Source: CAYQTE01 sp964420285
Lineage (GTDB): Bacteria; Planctomycetota; Phycisphaerae; Tepidisphaerales; Tepidisphaeraceae
Reading direction: 5' to 3'
NCBI GenBank assembly: GCA_964420285.1
Contig: CAYQTE010000100.1
Location: 1 to 13,038 of the forward strand
Length of the DNA stretch: 13,038 nucleotides
Part shown: piece after piece, positions 6,912 to 13,038 of the stretch
Layout: every line of letters starts with the position of its first letter
How positions within the stretch are numbered: position 1 is the first letter of the stretch
Notes under the pieces: model-generated
Database searches by the model: none
What the model was told of the DNA's origin: nothing
The model's input: the letters and a program-made list of their open reading frames with translations, nothing else
Translations under genes and position numbers: made by a program

Positions 6912-7730
6912 ATGAGTTTGAGCGATGATGTGACATTTGCGGCGGGCGTGGCGGAATCGGCGGCCAGGATCGTGCTGGAGCACTACGGGAAGGTCCAGCG
7001 CCTCACCAAGCGACAGGCCGAGGCCGTCACCGAGGCCGATCGCATGAGCCAGCGGCATATCGTGGCCGAACTGCGCAGGCGATTCCCCACCGACGGCATC
7101 GTCGGCGAGGAAAACGAAACCGGCGATGCGATCACGTTTGACGTGGCCAATCCATCCGGCCGGGTGTGGGTGATCGATCCCATCGACGGGACCAACAATT
7201 TCGTGGCGGGCCTGGGCCTGTTTGCCGTCTGCATCGGATTGCTGGAAGCGGGCATGCCGGTGCTGGGCGTGGTGCGCGACGTGACGCGGGGTTTGACGTA
7301 CCGGGCCTGGAAGGGGGGCGGGACGTGGCTGGAGAACCGGCGGCTGCGCGTCTTGCAGGGACCGACCGACGCCAGTTCGCTGCTGATGCTGACCAGCAAC
7401 CTGGCCGACGCGACCGGCCTGGCGCCGGCGTGGGCCATGAAATGGTTCAACCACCCCGACCGGAAAGTACGAATTCTGGGCACAGCGGCCATCGAGGCGG
7501 CGATGGTGGCGGCCGGGGTCGCTTGCGGCGCCGTGACCGTCAACGGCAAGTTATGGGACGTGGCGGCGCCGGCGGCCCTGGTTCTGGAGGCCGGCGGCAT
7601 TGTCACCGACCTTTCCGGGCGGCCCGTCTTCCCGTTTCAGCTTTCCGGGTATACCGGCGGCAAGGTTCCATTCCTGGCGGCGGGTCCAATATCGCATGCC
7701 GAGTTGCTTAAAGAGATGCGGGCGCGGTAA
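6912..7730 (+). CDS. Inositol monophosphatase family phosphatase
   Basis: The 272-residue protein carries the full metal-site signature of the IMPase superfamily: GEEN (Gly65-Asn68), WVIDPIDGTNNF (86-97, metal ligands Asp89 and Asp92) and LWDVAAPAALVLEAGG (214-229, ligand Asp216). It should be a cytoplasmic Mg2+-dependent, lithium-sensitive phosphomonoesterase. Family members act on inositol-1-phosphate, fructose-1,6-bisphosphate, 3'-phosphoadenosine phosphate or histidinol phosphate; the sequence does not decide which. The frame is open back to 6786, inside the preceding gene, but the family N-terminus begins at MSLSDDVTFAAGVAESAARI, so 6912 is used. No clear SD precedes it. A GC-rich palindrome begins 17 bases after its stop. 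Confidence 0.88.
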   Translation: MSLSDDVTFAAGVAESAARIVLEHYGKVQRLTKRQAEAVTEADRMSQRHIVAELRRRFPTDGIVGEENETGDAITFDVANPSGRVWVIDPIDGTNNFVAGLGLFAVCIGLLEAGMPVLGVVRDVTRGLTYRAWKGGGTWLENRRLRVLQGPTDASSLLMLTSNLADATGLAPAWAMKWFNHPDRKVRILGTAAIEAAMVAAGVACGAVTVNGKLWDVAAPAALVLEAGGIVTDLSGRPVFPFQLSGYTGGKVPFLAAGPISHAELLKEMRAR

Positions 7731-7747
7731 GATGCCGCTTGCATTTT

Positions 7748-7759
7748 GCCCGGCCGGGC
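7748..7759. terminator. GC palindrome after the phosphatase gene, possible terminator
   Basis: GCCCGGCCGGGC is a perfect 12-base palindrome, flanked by TTT on the left and GAA on the right, so an RNA hairpin of up to about 7 pairs around a CCGG loop can form. It lies 17 bases after the phosphatase stop. There is no U-run after it on the plus strand, so intrinsic termination is uncertain; on the minus strand AAAA follows, which does not help either. Confidence 0.3.
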
Positions 7760-7878
7760 GAATGTGTCGGGCTGAGTGAGGATTCAACGTCGGCGAAGGA
7801 GAGCGTGTCCCCCCCGGTCGTGAGGGCAATCGTACGACGGCGTTGCATACTTGGCTTCGGCTTGGCCGCTGTTGGATT

Positions 7879-7901
7879 CCCGGTGGACCGGGTGATCCAC
7901 C
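7879..7901 (+). promoter_or_regulatory. Overlapping inverted repeats in the leader of the large surface-protein gene
   Basis: Two hairpins can form but exclude each other: CCCGGT-GG-ACCGGG (7879-7892) and GGTGGA-(8 bases)-TCCACC (7882-7887 with 7896-7901). They end about 30 bases before the SD of the gene at 7944. Such an arrangement could be a leader switch or a protein binding site. It may also be chance in GC-rich DNA, and no known riboswitch class is recognised. Confidence 0.3.
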
Positions 7902-7930
7902 ATCCCCGGGCCGCCCCTGGCTGGCATGAA

Positions 7931-7937
7931 AGAGAGG
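7931..7937 (+). promoter_or_regulatory. Shine-Dalgarno site that decides the start at 7944
   Basis: AGAGAGG lies 6 bases before the ATG at 7944. An in-frame ATG at 7926 has no such site and overlaps this one, so the shorter protein starting MFAPQNKSVV is preferred. Confidence 0.55.
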
Positions 7938-7943
7938 TTGGGA

Positions 7944-10900
7944 ATGTTCGCTCCACAAAACAAATCCGTGGTTCGCTCCCGCCGTGTTCGAACCCTGAAC
8001 CGCATGTGGACTTATCCCGTGGTCGAGGGGTTGGAAATCCGCCGCCTGCTGGCCGCGGCGGTGACGATGGGCACGGCGACGCCCTATGCCGTCAACACCG
8101 ATCCCACCTCCATCGTCGACGGCGCTTTCGTGTCCACCAGCACCAACCTGGACATCATCACCTCCAGCAGCACGTCATCCAATCTTTCGTTCCTGGCCGG
8201 CAACGGCGACGGAACATTCAAGAACGCCACCAATATCGCGATCACGTTTGATGCCAACCAGCTTGTGGCGGCGAATTTGGTGTCCACCAGCACCAACCTC
8301 GACCTGGTGGCCACCGATGTGGGGGCCAATGAGGTCGGCATCCTCATCGGCAACGGCAACGGAACCTTCGCCGCCGCCAAGATGTACACCCTGCCGGGCG
8401 CTCCGGGCAAACCCTGCGTTGCCGATGTCAACGGCGACGGATATCTCGATCTGGTCATTCCGATTCCAACGGAGAACGTGGTCAGTGTCCTCATGGGCAA
8501 TGGCAACGGAACATTCAAGGGCGCGATTAATTACAGTGCGGGCACTTCGCCGGTCGCGGTGGCCGCCGCGGATTTCACCGGCGACGAATATCCCGAATTG
8601 GCCGTGGTCGACCAGGGAATCTCGCCGGGCGTCAGCATCCTGACCAATAACGGCAACGGTACCTTCGGCGCCCCCAGCCTCACCGCGATGGCCGACAAGC
8701 CCTATTCCATCGCCATCGCCGACGTCAACGGCGATTTCGCGCCCGACATTCTTGTCTCGGCCGGCAGCAACACCACCGGCGTCGTCTACGAAATGCTCAA
8801 TTACGGCTTCGGATATGCGATGTTCGACTCGCCGACTCCGATCGCGACGGGCAAACTGCCGATGACCGTCATTACCGGCGACCTCAACGGCGACGGCAAG
8901 GTTGACGTTGTGACAGCCAACGCCGCCGACGGGACCGTAGCCATCCTGGCGGGCAATGGAGATGGCACGTTCTCCGCCCCAACCGCGCCCACCGTTGGAC
9001 TTGGTCCCGAATCCGTCGTGAGTGCTGACTTTAGTGGCGATGGTCGCCCCGACCTGGCGACCGCGAATTACTCCGACGGCACCGTCAGTGTGCTGCTCAA
9101 TTCCGGAACCTTCACGCCCACGCTGGCGCCGCCGGTCCTGGCGACACCCGCTAATTACTCAACCGTCACACCGGGTACGAACCAGGGCGGCGGTGGCGGC
9201 GGCGGTGGCGGCGGCGGCGGCGGTGGCCTCGGCAAGAACTATGTCTCCTTCTCCTGGGCGCCGGTGGTTGGCGCCCAGTCCTATACCGTCAGCATTCTTG
9301 AATACGGATATTTGTACTACACGCTCACCTCGGCCACGACCACACTCAGCGTCACCGACAGCGACTTCTACACCGGCTACGCCTACCAGTGGCAAGTTCA
9401 ATCCGTGAACACCGGCGGCACACCCGGCTTGCCCAGCGCCCCCTTCATTTTCAACTATGGCACTTCCGCTCTGGCCGGCGCCACGCCGGTCACGCCCGGC
9501 ACTTCCATCGCGCCGGGGCCGACCATCACTTCGGTCACACCCACCTTCCTGTGGGATACCGTTCTGGATGCGTCCACCTACATACTGAACATCTACCAGG
9601 GTTCCACCACCACCATCGTGGACACCATCAGCGGTATCACCGGCACCACCGAAGCTCTGCCGGCCGGAATTCTCTCCAACAGCTCCAACTATTCCTGGAA
9701 CGTCGAAACCGTCAACGTCGACGGCGTCACCAGCTCGCCCGGCACCACGCTCTATTTCACCACGCCCGCCGCCATTCCCATCCTCGGTGGACCCACCCTC
9801 GTTTCCCCCGGCACCGCCACCGATACCGGCTATCCCGTCGCCAGCGAAACTCCCACCTTGAGCTGGGATGCGGTCAACGGCGCTTCGCGCTACGGCCTGA
9901 CGATCTCGACCGCCGGCGACACCCCAACGGTCGTCTATACCAACAACAACGTCTCCGGGACCACGTTCGCGGTCCCCGTTGGATACCTCCTGGCCGCCAC
10001 GGATTATTCCTGGACCATGACCACGTTCAACGCCGGCGGCGTTCAGGGCGCGGCCGGAACCGCTCTTTATTTCTCCACGCCGTCCCCGGCGCCCGTTCTG
10101 GCCGGTCCCACCATCATCGGCCCCGGCACCGCCACCAACACCGGCGACACCATTACCATGCTGACGCCCACGTTCACCTGGACCGGTGTGGCCGACGCCG
10201 CTCGATATGGTCTGTACCTCAGCAACGCCAGCGGCTCTCTGGTCTATTTCAATCGCGCCCTGATCGGCACCAGCTTCACCCTTCCCTCCGGCACCATCTC
10301 CAACGGAACCACATACACCTGGTACATGCTCACCTTCAACGCCGACGGCGTCGCCGGCGCCCAGGGCAACAGCCTCACCTTCTCCACGCCGGCGCCGGCG
10401 CCGGTTCTTCCTGGTCCCACTCTTCTCTCGCCCGGCACCAGCGGCAATACCGGCGCATCGGTTTCCACGCTCACGCCCACGCTCACCTGGACTTCCGTCG
10501 GCGGCGCGGCCAGCTATCTCCTGACCGTCAGCACCGGCGGCAAGACCGTCTACACCAACAACGCCGTCACCGGCAACTCGTTCGCCATGCCCGCCGGATT
10601 CCTCTCTGATGGCTTCGTCTACTCCTGGTCCGTCGTCACCGTCAACGCCGACGGCGTCGCCGGCGCTGCCAGTTCGCCGTTCACGTTCCAGACCACCGCC
10701 TCGGCTTCCTCGCAACTGGTCGGCCCGTTCGTCGTCCAGGACGGCACCGTCCTCAACATCGTCGGCACCACTCTGGCCGACACCATTGAAATCTCCTCCA
10801 GTGGCGCCGATGTCTACGCCACCATGAACGGCATGATTTCCGCCTCGTTCCCCATCGCCCCGCTGACTCTTATCTGCGTCAACGGCGAAGCCGGCAACGA

Positions 10901-11318
10901 TACCATCATCATCGATGCCAACGCCCCCTCGTGCAGCGTACAGGGCGGCCAGGGTGATGACACCCTTACCGGCAACAACCCCAACGACACCCTCTGCGGC
11001 GGCCAGGGCAATGACAGCATCGTCGGCGGTCCCGGCAACGATGTTCTCCGTGGCGGCAAGGGCGGCGATACCATCATCGCCGGATCGGGCAACGACCAAC
11101 TCTTCGGCGGCATCGGCTATAACGTTCTCATGGCCGGTCCCGGCAACGACACGCTCACCGTCGGCGCCGGCCCCAGCATCCTTTACGGCGGCTCGGGAAC
11201 CACATACTTCAATACCATCGACGGAACCCCCGACACGCTCTACGGCGGCACCGGCGTCAATATCGCCAATCTCGAACCCAATCTCGATGTGACCATCGGC
11301 GTCTTCCGCGCGCCGTGA
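7944..11318 (+). CDS. Large secreted surface protein: FG-GAP propeller, poly-Gly, Fn3-like modules, RTX repeats
   Basis: A 1124-residue mosaic protein. The N-terminus is basic (RSRRVRTLNR) and carries VEGLEIRRLLAAA (about 28-39), a variant of the LEPR-XLL motif found at the start of large exported planctomycete proteins. Residues of about 55-395 hold FG-GAP/VCBS blades, with repeated GNGxGTF and calcium-loop-like DxNGDGxxD (DVNGDGYLD, DLNGDGKVD, DFSGDGRPD), roughly seven, which suggests a beta-propeller. Fourteen glycines follow (415-428). Then come five Fn3-like modules with the pattern TPTLxWxxVxGAxxY; the last four begin near 512, 615, 720 and 823. Residues of about 981-1105 have RTX-like nonapeptides (GGQGNDSIVGGPGNDVL), which bind calcium in folded proteins. 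No catalytic domain is visible. A role in adhesion or cell-surface structure is likely; the export route is not shown. C-ending codons dominate its 3' half. Confidence 0.85.
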   Translation: MFAPQNKSVVRSRRVRTLNRMWTYPVVEGLEIRRLLAAAVTMGTATPYAVNTDPTSIVDGAFVSTSTNLDIITSSSTSSNLSFLAGNGDGTFKNATNIAITFDANQLVAANLVSTSTNLDLVATDVGANEVGILIGNGNGTFAAAKMYTLPGAPGKPCVADVNGDGYLDLVIPIPTENVVSVLMGNGNGTFKGAINYSAGTSPVAVAAADFTGDEYPELAVVDQGISPGVSILTNNGNGTFGAPSLTAMADKPYSIAIADVNGDFAPDILVSAGSNTTGVVYEMLNYGFGYAMFDSPTPIATGKLPMTVITGDLNGDGKVDVVTANAADGTVAILAGNGDGTFSAPTAPTVGLGPESVVSADFSGDGRPDLATANYSDGTVSVLLNSGTFTPTLAPPVLATPANYSTVTPGTNQGGGGGGGGGGGGGGLGKNYVSFSWAPVVGAQSYTVSILEYGYLYYTLTSATTTLSVTDSDFYTGYAYQWQVQSVNTGGTPGLPSAPFIFNYGTSALAGATPVTPGTSIAPGPTITSVTPTFLWDTVLDASTYILNIYQGSTTTIVDTISGITGTTEALPAGILSNSSNYSWNVETVNVDGVTSSPGTTLYFTTPAAIPILGGPTLVSPGTATDTGYPVASETPTLSWDAVNGASRYGLTISTAGDTPTVVYTNNNVSGTTFAVPVGYLLAATDYSWTMTTFNAGGVQGAAGTALYFSTPSPAPVLAGPTIIGPGTATNTGDTITMLTPTFTWTGVADAARYGLYLSNASGSLVYFNRALIGTSFTLPSGTISNGTTYTWYMLTFNADGVAGAQGNSLTFSTPAPAPVLPGPTLLSPGTSGNTGASVSTLTPTLTWTSVGGAASYLLTVSTGGKTVYTNNAVTGNSFAMPAGFLSDGFVYSWSVVTVNADGVAGAASSPFTFQTTASASSQLVGPFVVQDGTVLNIVGTTLADTIEISSSGADVYATMNGMISASFPIAPLTLICVNGEAGNDTIIIDANAPSCSVQGGQGDDTLTGNNPNDTLCGGQGNDSIVGGPGNDVLRGGKGGDTIIAGSGNDQLFGGIGYNVLMAGPGNDTLTVGAGPSILYGGSGTTYFNTIDGTPDTLYGGTGVNIANLEPNLDVTIGVFRAP
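9186..9227 (+). repeat. Poly-glycine codon tract (GGC/GGT microsatellite)
   Basis: Fourteen consecutive glycine codons, only GGC and GGT, form a flexible linker between the propeller and the first Fn3-like module. Being a trinucleotide repeat it can vary in length by slippage without breaking the frame. Confidence 0.9.
9477..10718 (+). repeat. Four tandem Fn3-like module repeats of 103-105 codons
   Basis: Module starts fall at 9477, 9786, 10101 and 10410, giving spacings of 309, 315 and 309 bases. Each begins with a GPTxxxPGT segment, then TPTxxW, a GAxxY strand, a VYTNN or equivalent turn, YSWxxxTxNADGV and a closing TPAPAPVL hinge. The similarity between modules is high enough to suggest recent internal duplication. 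The end position is approximate. Confidence 0.75.
10884..11260 (+). repeat. RTX-like calcium-binding nonapeptide repeats
   Basis: The coding sequence repeats GGxGxDxLx: GGQGDDTLT, GGQGNDSIV, GGPGNDVLR, GGKGGDTII, then degenerate copies such as GGIGYNVLM and AGPGNDTLT. The last part keeps glycines but loses most aspartates, so calcium binding is probably confined to the first half. Boundaries are approximate. Confidence 0.75.
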
Positions 11319-11350
11319 ACAGGCGTGTTACGCGATCGGCGGCTTTCTCT

Positions 11351-11392
11351 TTCCCCCTCGCCCTGTACTCAGGGAGAGGGTCGGGGTGAGGG
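11351..11392. repeat. REP-like palindromic repeat element, possible bidirectional terminator
   Basis: CCCTCGCCCTG (11355-11365) pairs with CAGGGAGAGGG (11370-11380) around a TACT loop, with one mismatch in 11 pairs, followed by TCGGGGTGAGGG. Read as protein it gives the LSPSPCTQGEGRGEG-like peptide that marks this class of dispersed element. It stands between two convergent genes, 36 bases after the stop of the surface-protein gene, where it could end transcription from both sides. Copy number in the genome cannot be seen here. Confidence 0.65.
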
Positions 11393-11426
11393 TTCCGCGG
11401 CGCAATCCCGAAATACCCCATCACTC

Positions 11427-11455
11427 TATCCCTCTCGCCATATGCAGGGAGAGTG
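11427..11455. repeat. Degenerate second copy of the palindromic repeat
   Basis: Similar words (TATCCCTCTCGCC, then ATGCAGGGAGAG) recur about 75 bases after the first element, but pairing is limited to CTCTC/GAGAG plus scattered bases. It looks like a decayed copy. The remainder of 11319-11480 shows nothing else recognisable. Confidence 0.45.
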
Positions 11456-11480
11456 CACAGGAGGCAGCCCGCGCCCGCCG

Positions 11481-12716
11481 TCAGGCCTTCTCGACGATCC
11501 GCGATGTTTCAACTGCGTGGTTGAGCATGGCCTCGTCCGCCTCGCTCCAGCTTCGACCCCGCCGCGCGTAGACCAGCGACATCACCTCCCGCGCCTTTTC
11601 CAGTCGATATTCTTCGCCGCCCTTGTCCGTCACGAAACTGAAACTCGGCGTAAACGCCGCTGGAATCCGGCTGCACGCGATCATGCTGCAATATCCCACG
11701 TAACTTCCCGACGTCAGCCGCGTGCCGATGCCCGTCTTGCTGTGATCGCCGATCAAGGCCCCCAGGAATTGCCGGTCGGTCTGAATCTCCCTGTTTCCGA
11801 TGCGAATGCGGATTTTCCCGTACGTGTTCTTCAGGTTGCTCGTGTTGGTCGCCGCGCCCAGGTTCACCCATTCGCCGATGTAGCTGTCTCCCACGAATCC
11901 GTCGTGCGCCTTGTTTGCATTGGCCACGAACACGCTATTGGACACCTCGCCCCCGATGCGGCAATTGGGCCCGATGCTCGTCCCCGCCCGGATGAACGAC
12001 CTGGGCATCACCTGGCTGTCGCGACCCACGCAGCACGGCCCCTTCAGAACCGCGTTGGCCCCGATCACCGCGCCGGCCTCCACCACGACCGCCCCCTTGC
12101 TCGCATCCAGCACGCACCCCGGCTCCAGCACCGCTCCCGCCGCAACCAGCACATCCCGCTCGTTCACCATGTGATACGGCCCGGCCGGGTGTACCGCCGC
12201 CTGATCCCGCCATTGGCCGGCGTCGGCCGCGATCGACTGCTCGCTGCACGCGATCAAGTCCCACAAATGCGCCGCCGTCTTTGCCGATTGCCGGTAGCGC
12301 GGCAATTCCGATATCGCCAGCCACGCATCCGACCGCCGCAGGCAATCGTCGGCCGACAATCCCGCCAGCCGCACCAGCGCGCTGCCAATCCCGCCGGATT
12401 CATCGGCGCAAACCGCCGGCCCATCGGGAATCTCAAACGGCCCCAGCGCCACCGTGCCCCCGCTCACCAGCAACGCCGGTTCGTCATCCAGCGGCCGGTT
12501 CACCTCGCACGGCACCGGCATCTGCGGAACCACAACCTGCCGGCACCACTGCGCCAACCCCGGCCGCACCCAAAGCGTCACCCGCGCCGGCTTCAGCCAG
12601 CGCAGACTCTTTTCCAAAAGCGTGGACATGCCCGACCGCAGCAAGAACACCGGCCGGCTCAGCGCCACCGGCGCAAACCCCGCCCATCGCGACCCCTCGA
12701 AAATGACAACATGCAT
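11481..12716 (-). CDS. GlmU-like sugar-nucleotide enzyme (putative nucleotidyltransferase/acetyltransferase, GlmX type)
   Basis: The 411-residue protein has the layout of the alternative GlmU family: a short, divergent N-terminal nucleotidyltransferase-like domain (MHVVIFEGSRWAGFAPVALS, then RPVFLLRSGMSTLLEKSLR) and a C-terminal left-handed beta-helix acyltransferase domain from about 185 to 345. Hexapeptide turns are visible (VLEPGCVLDASKGAVVVEAG, then AVIGANAVLKGP). The conserved block GGEVSNSVFVANANKAHDGF (255-274), followed by YIGEWVNLGA, carries His271, which aligns with the catalytic His of the GlmU acetyltransferase. GlmU makes UDP-GlcNAc for peptidoglycan and envelope glycans; this protein may do so or act on a related sugar. 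The usual LxxGxGTRM nucleotide loop is absent. SD is weak (GGGG just before the ATG). It converges with the large surface-protein gene and lies 104 bp downstream of a PEP-CTERM gene. Confidence 0.75.
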   Translation of the reverse strand: MHVVIFEGSRWAGFAPVALSRPVFLLRSGMSTLLEKSLRWLKPARVTLWVRPGLAQWCRQVVVPQMPVPCEVNRPLDDEPALLVSGGTVALGPFEIPDGPAVCADESGGIGSALVRLAGLSADDCLRRSDAWLAISELPRYRQSAKTAAHLWDLIACSEQSIAADAGQWRDQAAVHPAGPYHMVNERDVLVAAGAVLEPGCVLDASKGAVVVEAGAVIGANAVLKGPCCVGRDSQVMPRSFIRAGTSIGPNCRIGGEVSNSVFVANANKAHDGFVGDSYIGEWVNLGAATNTSNLKNTYGKIRIRIGNREIQTDRQFLGALIGDHSKTGIGTRLTSGSYVGYCSMIACSRIPAAFTPSFSFVTDKGGEEYRLEKAREVMSLVYARRGRSWSEADEAMLNHAVETSRIVEKA

Positions 12717-12744
12717 CCCCCAAGTCTACCCCAACCCCCGCGCA

Positions 12745-12814
12745 AAATCTCAGATCCCAAATTTCAAATCTCAAATCCCAGGTCTCGCATCGCGGATCTC
12801 CGATCTCAGATCCG
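12745..12814. repeat. Degenerate 7-base tandem repeat, ten units
   Basis: Ten contiguous heptamers fill 70 bases. Units 1-5 include AAATCTC (12745 and 12766), AGATCCC (12752), AAATTTC (12759) and AAATCCC (12773); units 6-10 are more GC-rich, such as AGGTCTC, GGATCTC and CGATCTC. The consensus is RRATCYC. It occupies most of the 104-bp gap between the PEP-CTERM gene and the GlmX-like gene, both on the minus strand, where it reads GAGATTT-like. Confidence 0.8.
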
Positions 12815-12820
12815 CAACCG

Positions 12821-13038
12821 CTACGACCCGCACAACGCCCGGCCTCGCCGCCGCCGCGCCAGTAATCCCAATCCGCCCGCCGTCAGCAATCCCAGGCTCG
12901 CCGGTTCCGGCACGCTCCCGTCCTGCGTTTGCATCATGATCGCCGGATCGCTGGTCCCACTGGAGTTCAATGTCGCGCCCAAGTCGTTGATGATGTCCGC
13001 GATGTCGGTGATGTTCACCATCCCCTGATTGGCCACAT
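12821..13038 (-). CDS. PEP-CTERM protein with dockerin-like segment (5' part cut by window edge)
   Basis: Only the C-terminal 72 residues are in the window. They begin VANQGMVNITDIADIINDLGAT, which resembles one half of a dockerin type I/EF-hand-like repeat (NITDIADII-NxLG). A spacer leads to the PEP-CTERM signal: VPEP (12902-12913), a hydrophobic stretch LGLLTAGGLGLLA, and the arginine cluster RRRRGR followed by ALCGS. PEP-CTERM proteins are recognised by an exosortase at the membrane and exported to the surface or extracellular matrix. The GTG at 13036 is in frame but falls inside the dockerin-like repeat, so it is unlikely to be the true start, and the gene continues to the right. Its main domain is unknown. 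Confidence 0.82.
   Translation of the reverse strand, partial: VANQGMVNITDIADIINDLGATLNSSGTSDPAIMMQTQDGSVPEPASLGLLTAGGLGLLARRRRGRALCGS

Noticed and set aside
9159..11099. Minus-strand open frame of 646 codons opposite the surface-protein gene
   Set aside because: Its Gly/Asp/Val-rich pattern comes from reading the repetitive Fn3 and RTX codons backwards; no start signal or domain supports it.
12745..12814. Heptamer array considered as a CRISPR
   Set aside because: Units are 7 bases with no spacers and no cas genes are nearby; it is a simple tandem repeat.
11325..13028. Plus-strand open frame of 567 codons spanning the repeats and opposite the GlmX-like gene
   Set aside because: It begins in the palindromic repeat and runs through the heptamer array; the peptides there are translations of repeats, and the rest is Arg/Pro-rich noise.

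Overview
The window looks like chromosomal DNA of a high-GC planctomycete, probably of the Phycisphaerae type. Three things point there. A large secreted protein begins with a degenerate LEPR-XLL-like motif (LEIRRLLAAA). A gene cut by the right edge ends in a dockerin-like segment plus a PEP-CTERM sorting signal (VPEP, hydrophobic stretch, RRRR). Two intergenic regions hold dispersed repeats: a palindromic CCCTCxCCCTG/CAGGGAGAGGG element and a degenerate 7-base tandem repeat. Family assignments are from motif reading, not database searches.

Layout. The left edge (1-413, minus) carries a nearly complete HigA-type antitoxin with a good promoter so close to its ATG that the mRNA may be leaderless; no toxin is visible in the window. 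Next come two minus-strand genes, a small lipoprotein (2676-3164) followed after 33 bp by a secreted six-hairpin glycosidase of the GH65/GH95 type (507-2642); they probably form an operon. Then follows a two-gene, translationally coupled unit (3328-5090, minus): an ABC/OLD-like AAA ATPase and a DUF4276 protein with TOPRIM-like acidic motifs. This is the best candidate for an under-described system, most plausibly anti-phage defence.

The centre is housekeeping: purQ (5196-6002, minus) stands head-to-head with a noncanonical Nudix hydrolase (6050-6832, plus), which is followed by an inositol-monophosphatase-family phosphatase (6912-7730, plus).

The right half is envelope and cell-surface related. 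A 1124-residue secreted protein (7944-11318, plus) joins an FG-GAP/VCBS propeller, a 14-glycine linker, five Fn3-like modules and RTX-like calcium-binding repeats. Converging on it is a GlmU-like sugar-nucleotide enzyme of the alternative GlmX type (11481-12716, minus), with the palindromic repeat between them. A 70-bp heptamer array separates GlmX from the PEP-CTERM gene at the right edge.

No gene-free stretch exceeds 300 bases. The longest are 213 bp (7731-7943), 163 bp (3165-3327) and 162 bp (11319-11480). I saw no tRNA, rRNA, CRISPR array, insertion sequence or integrase.
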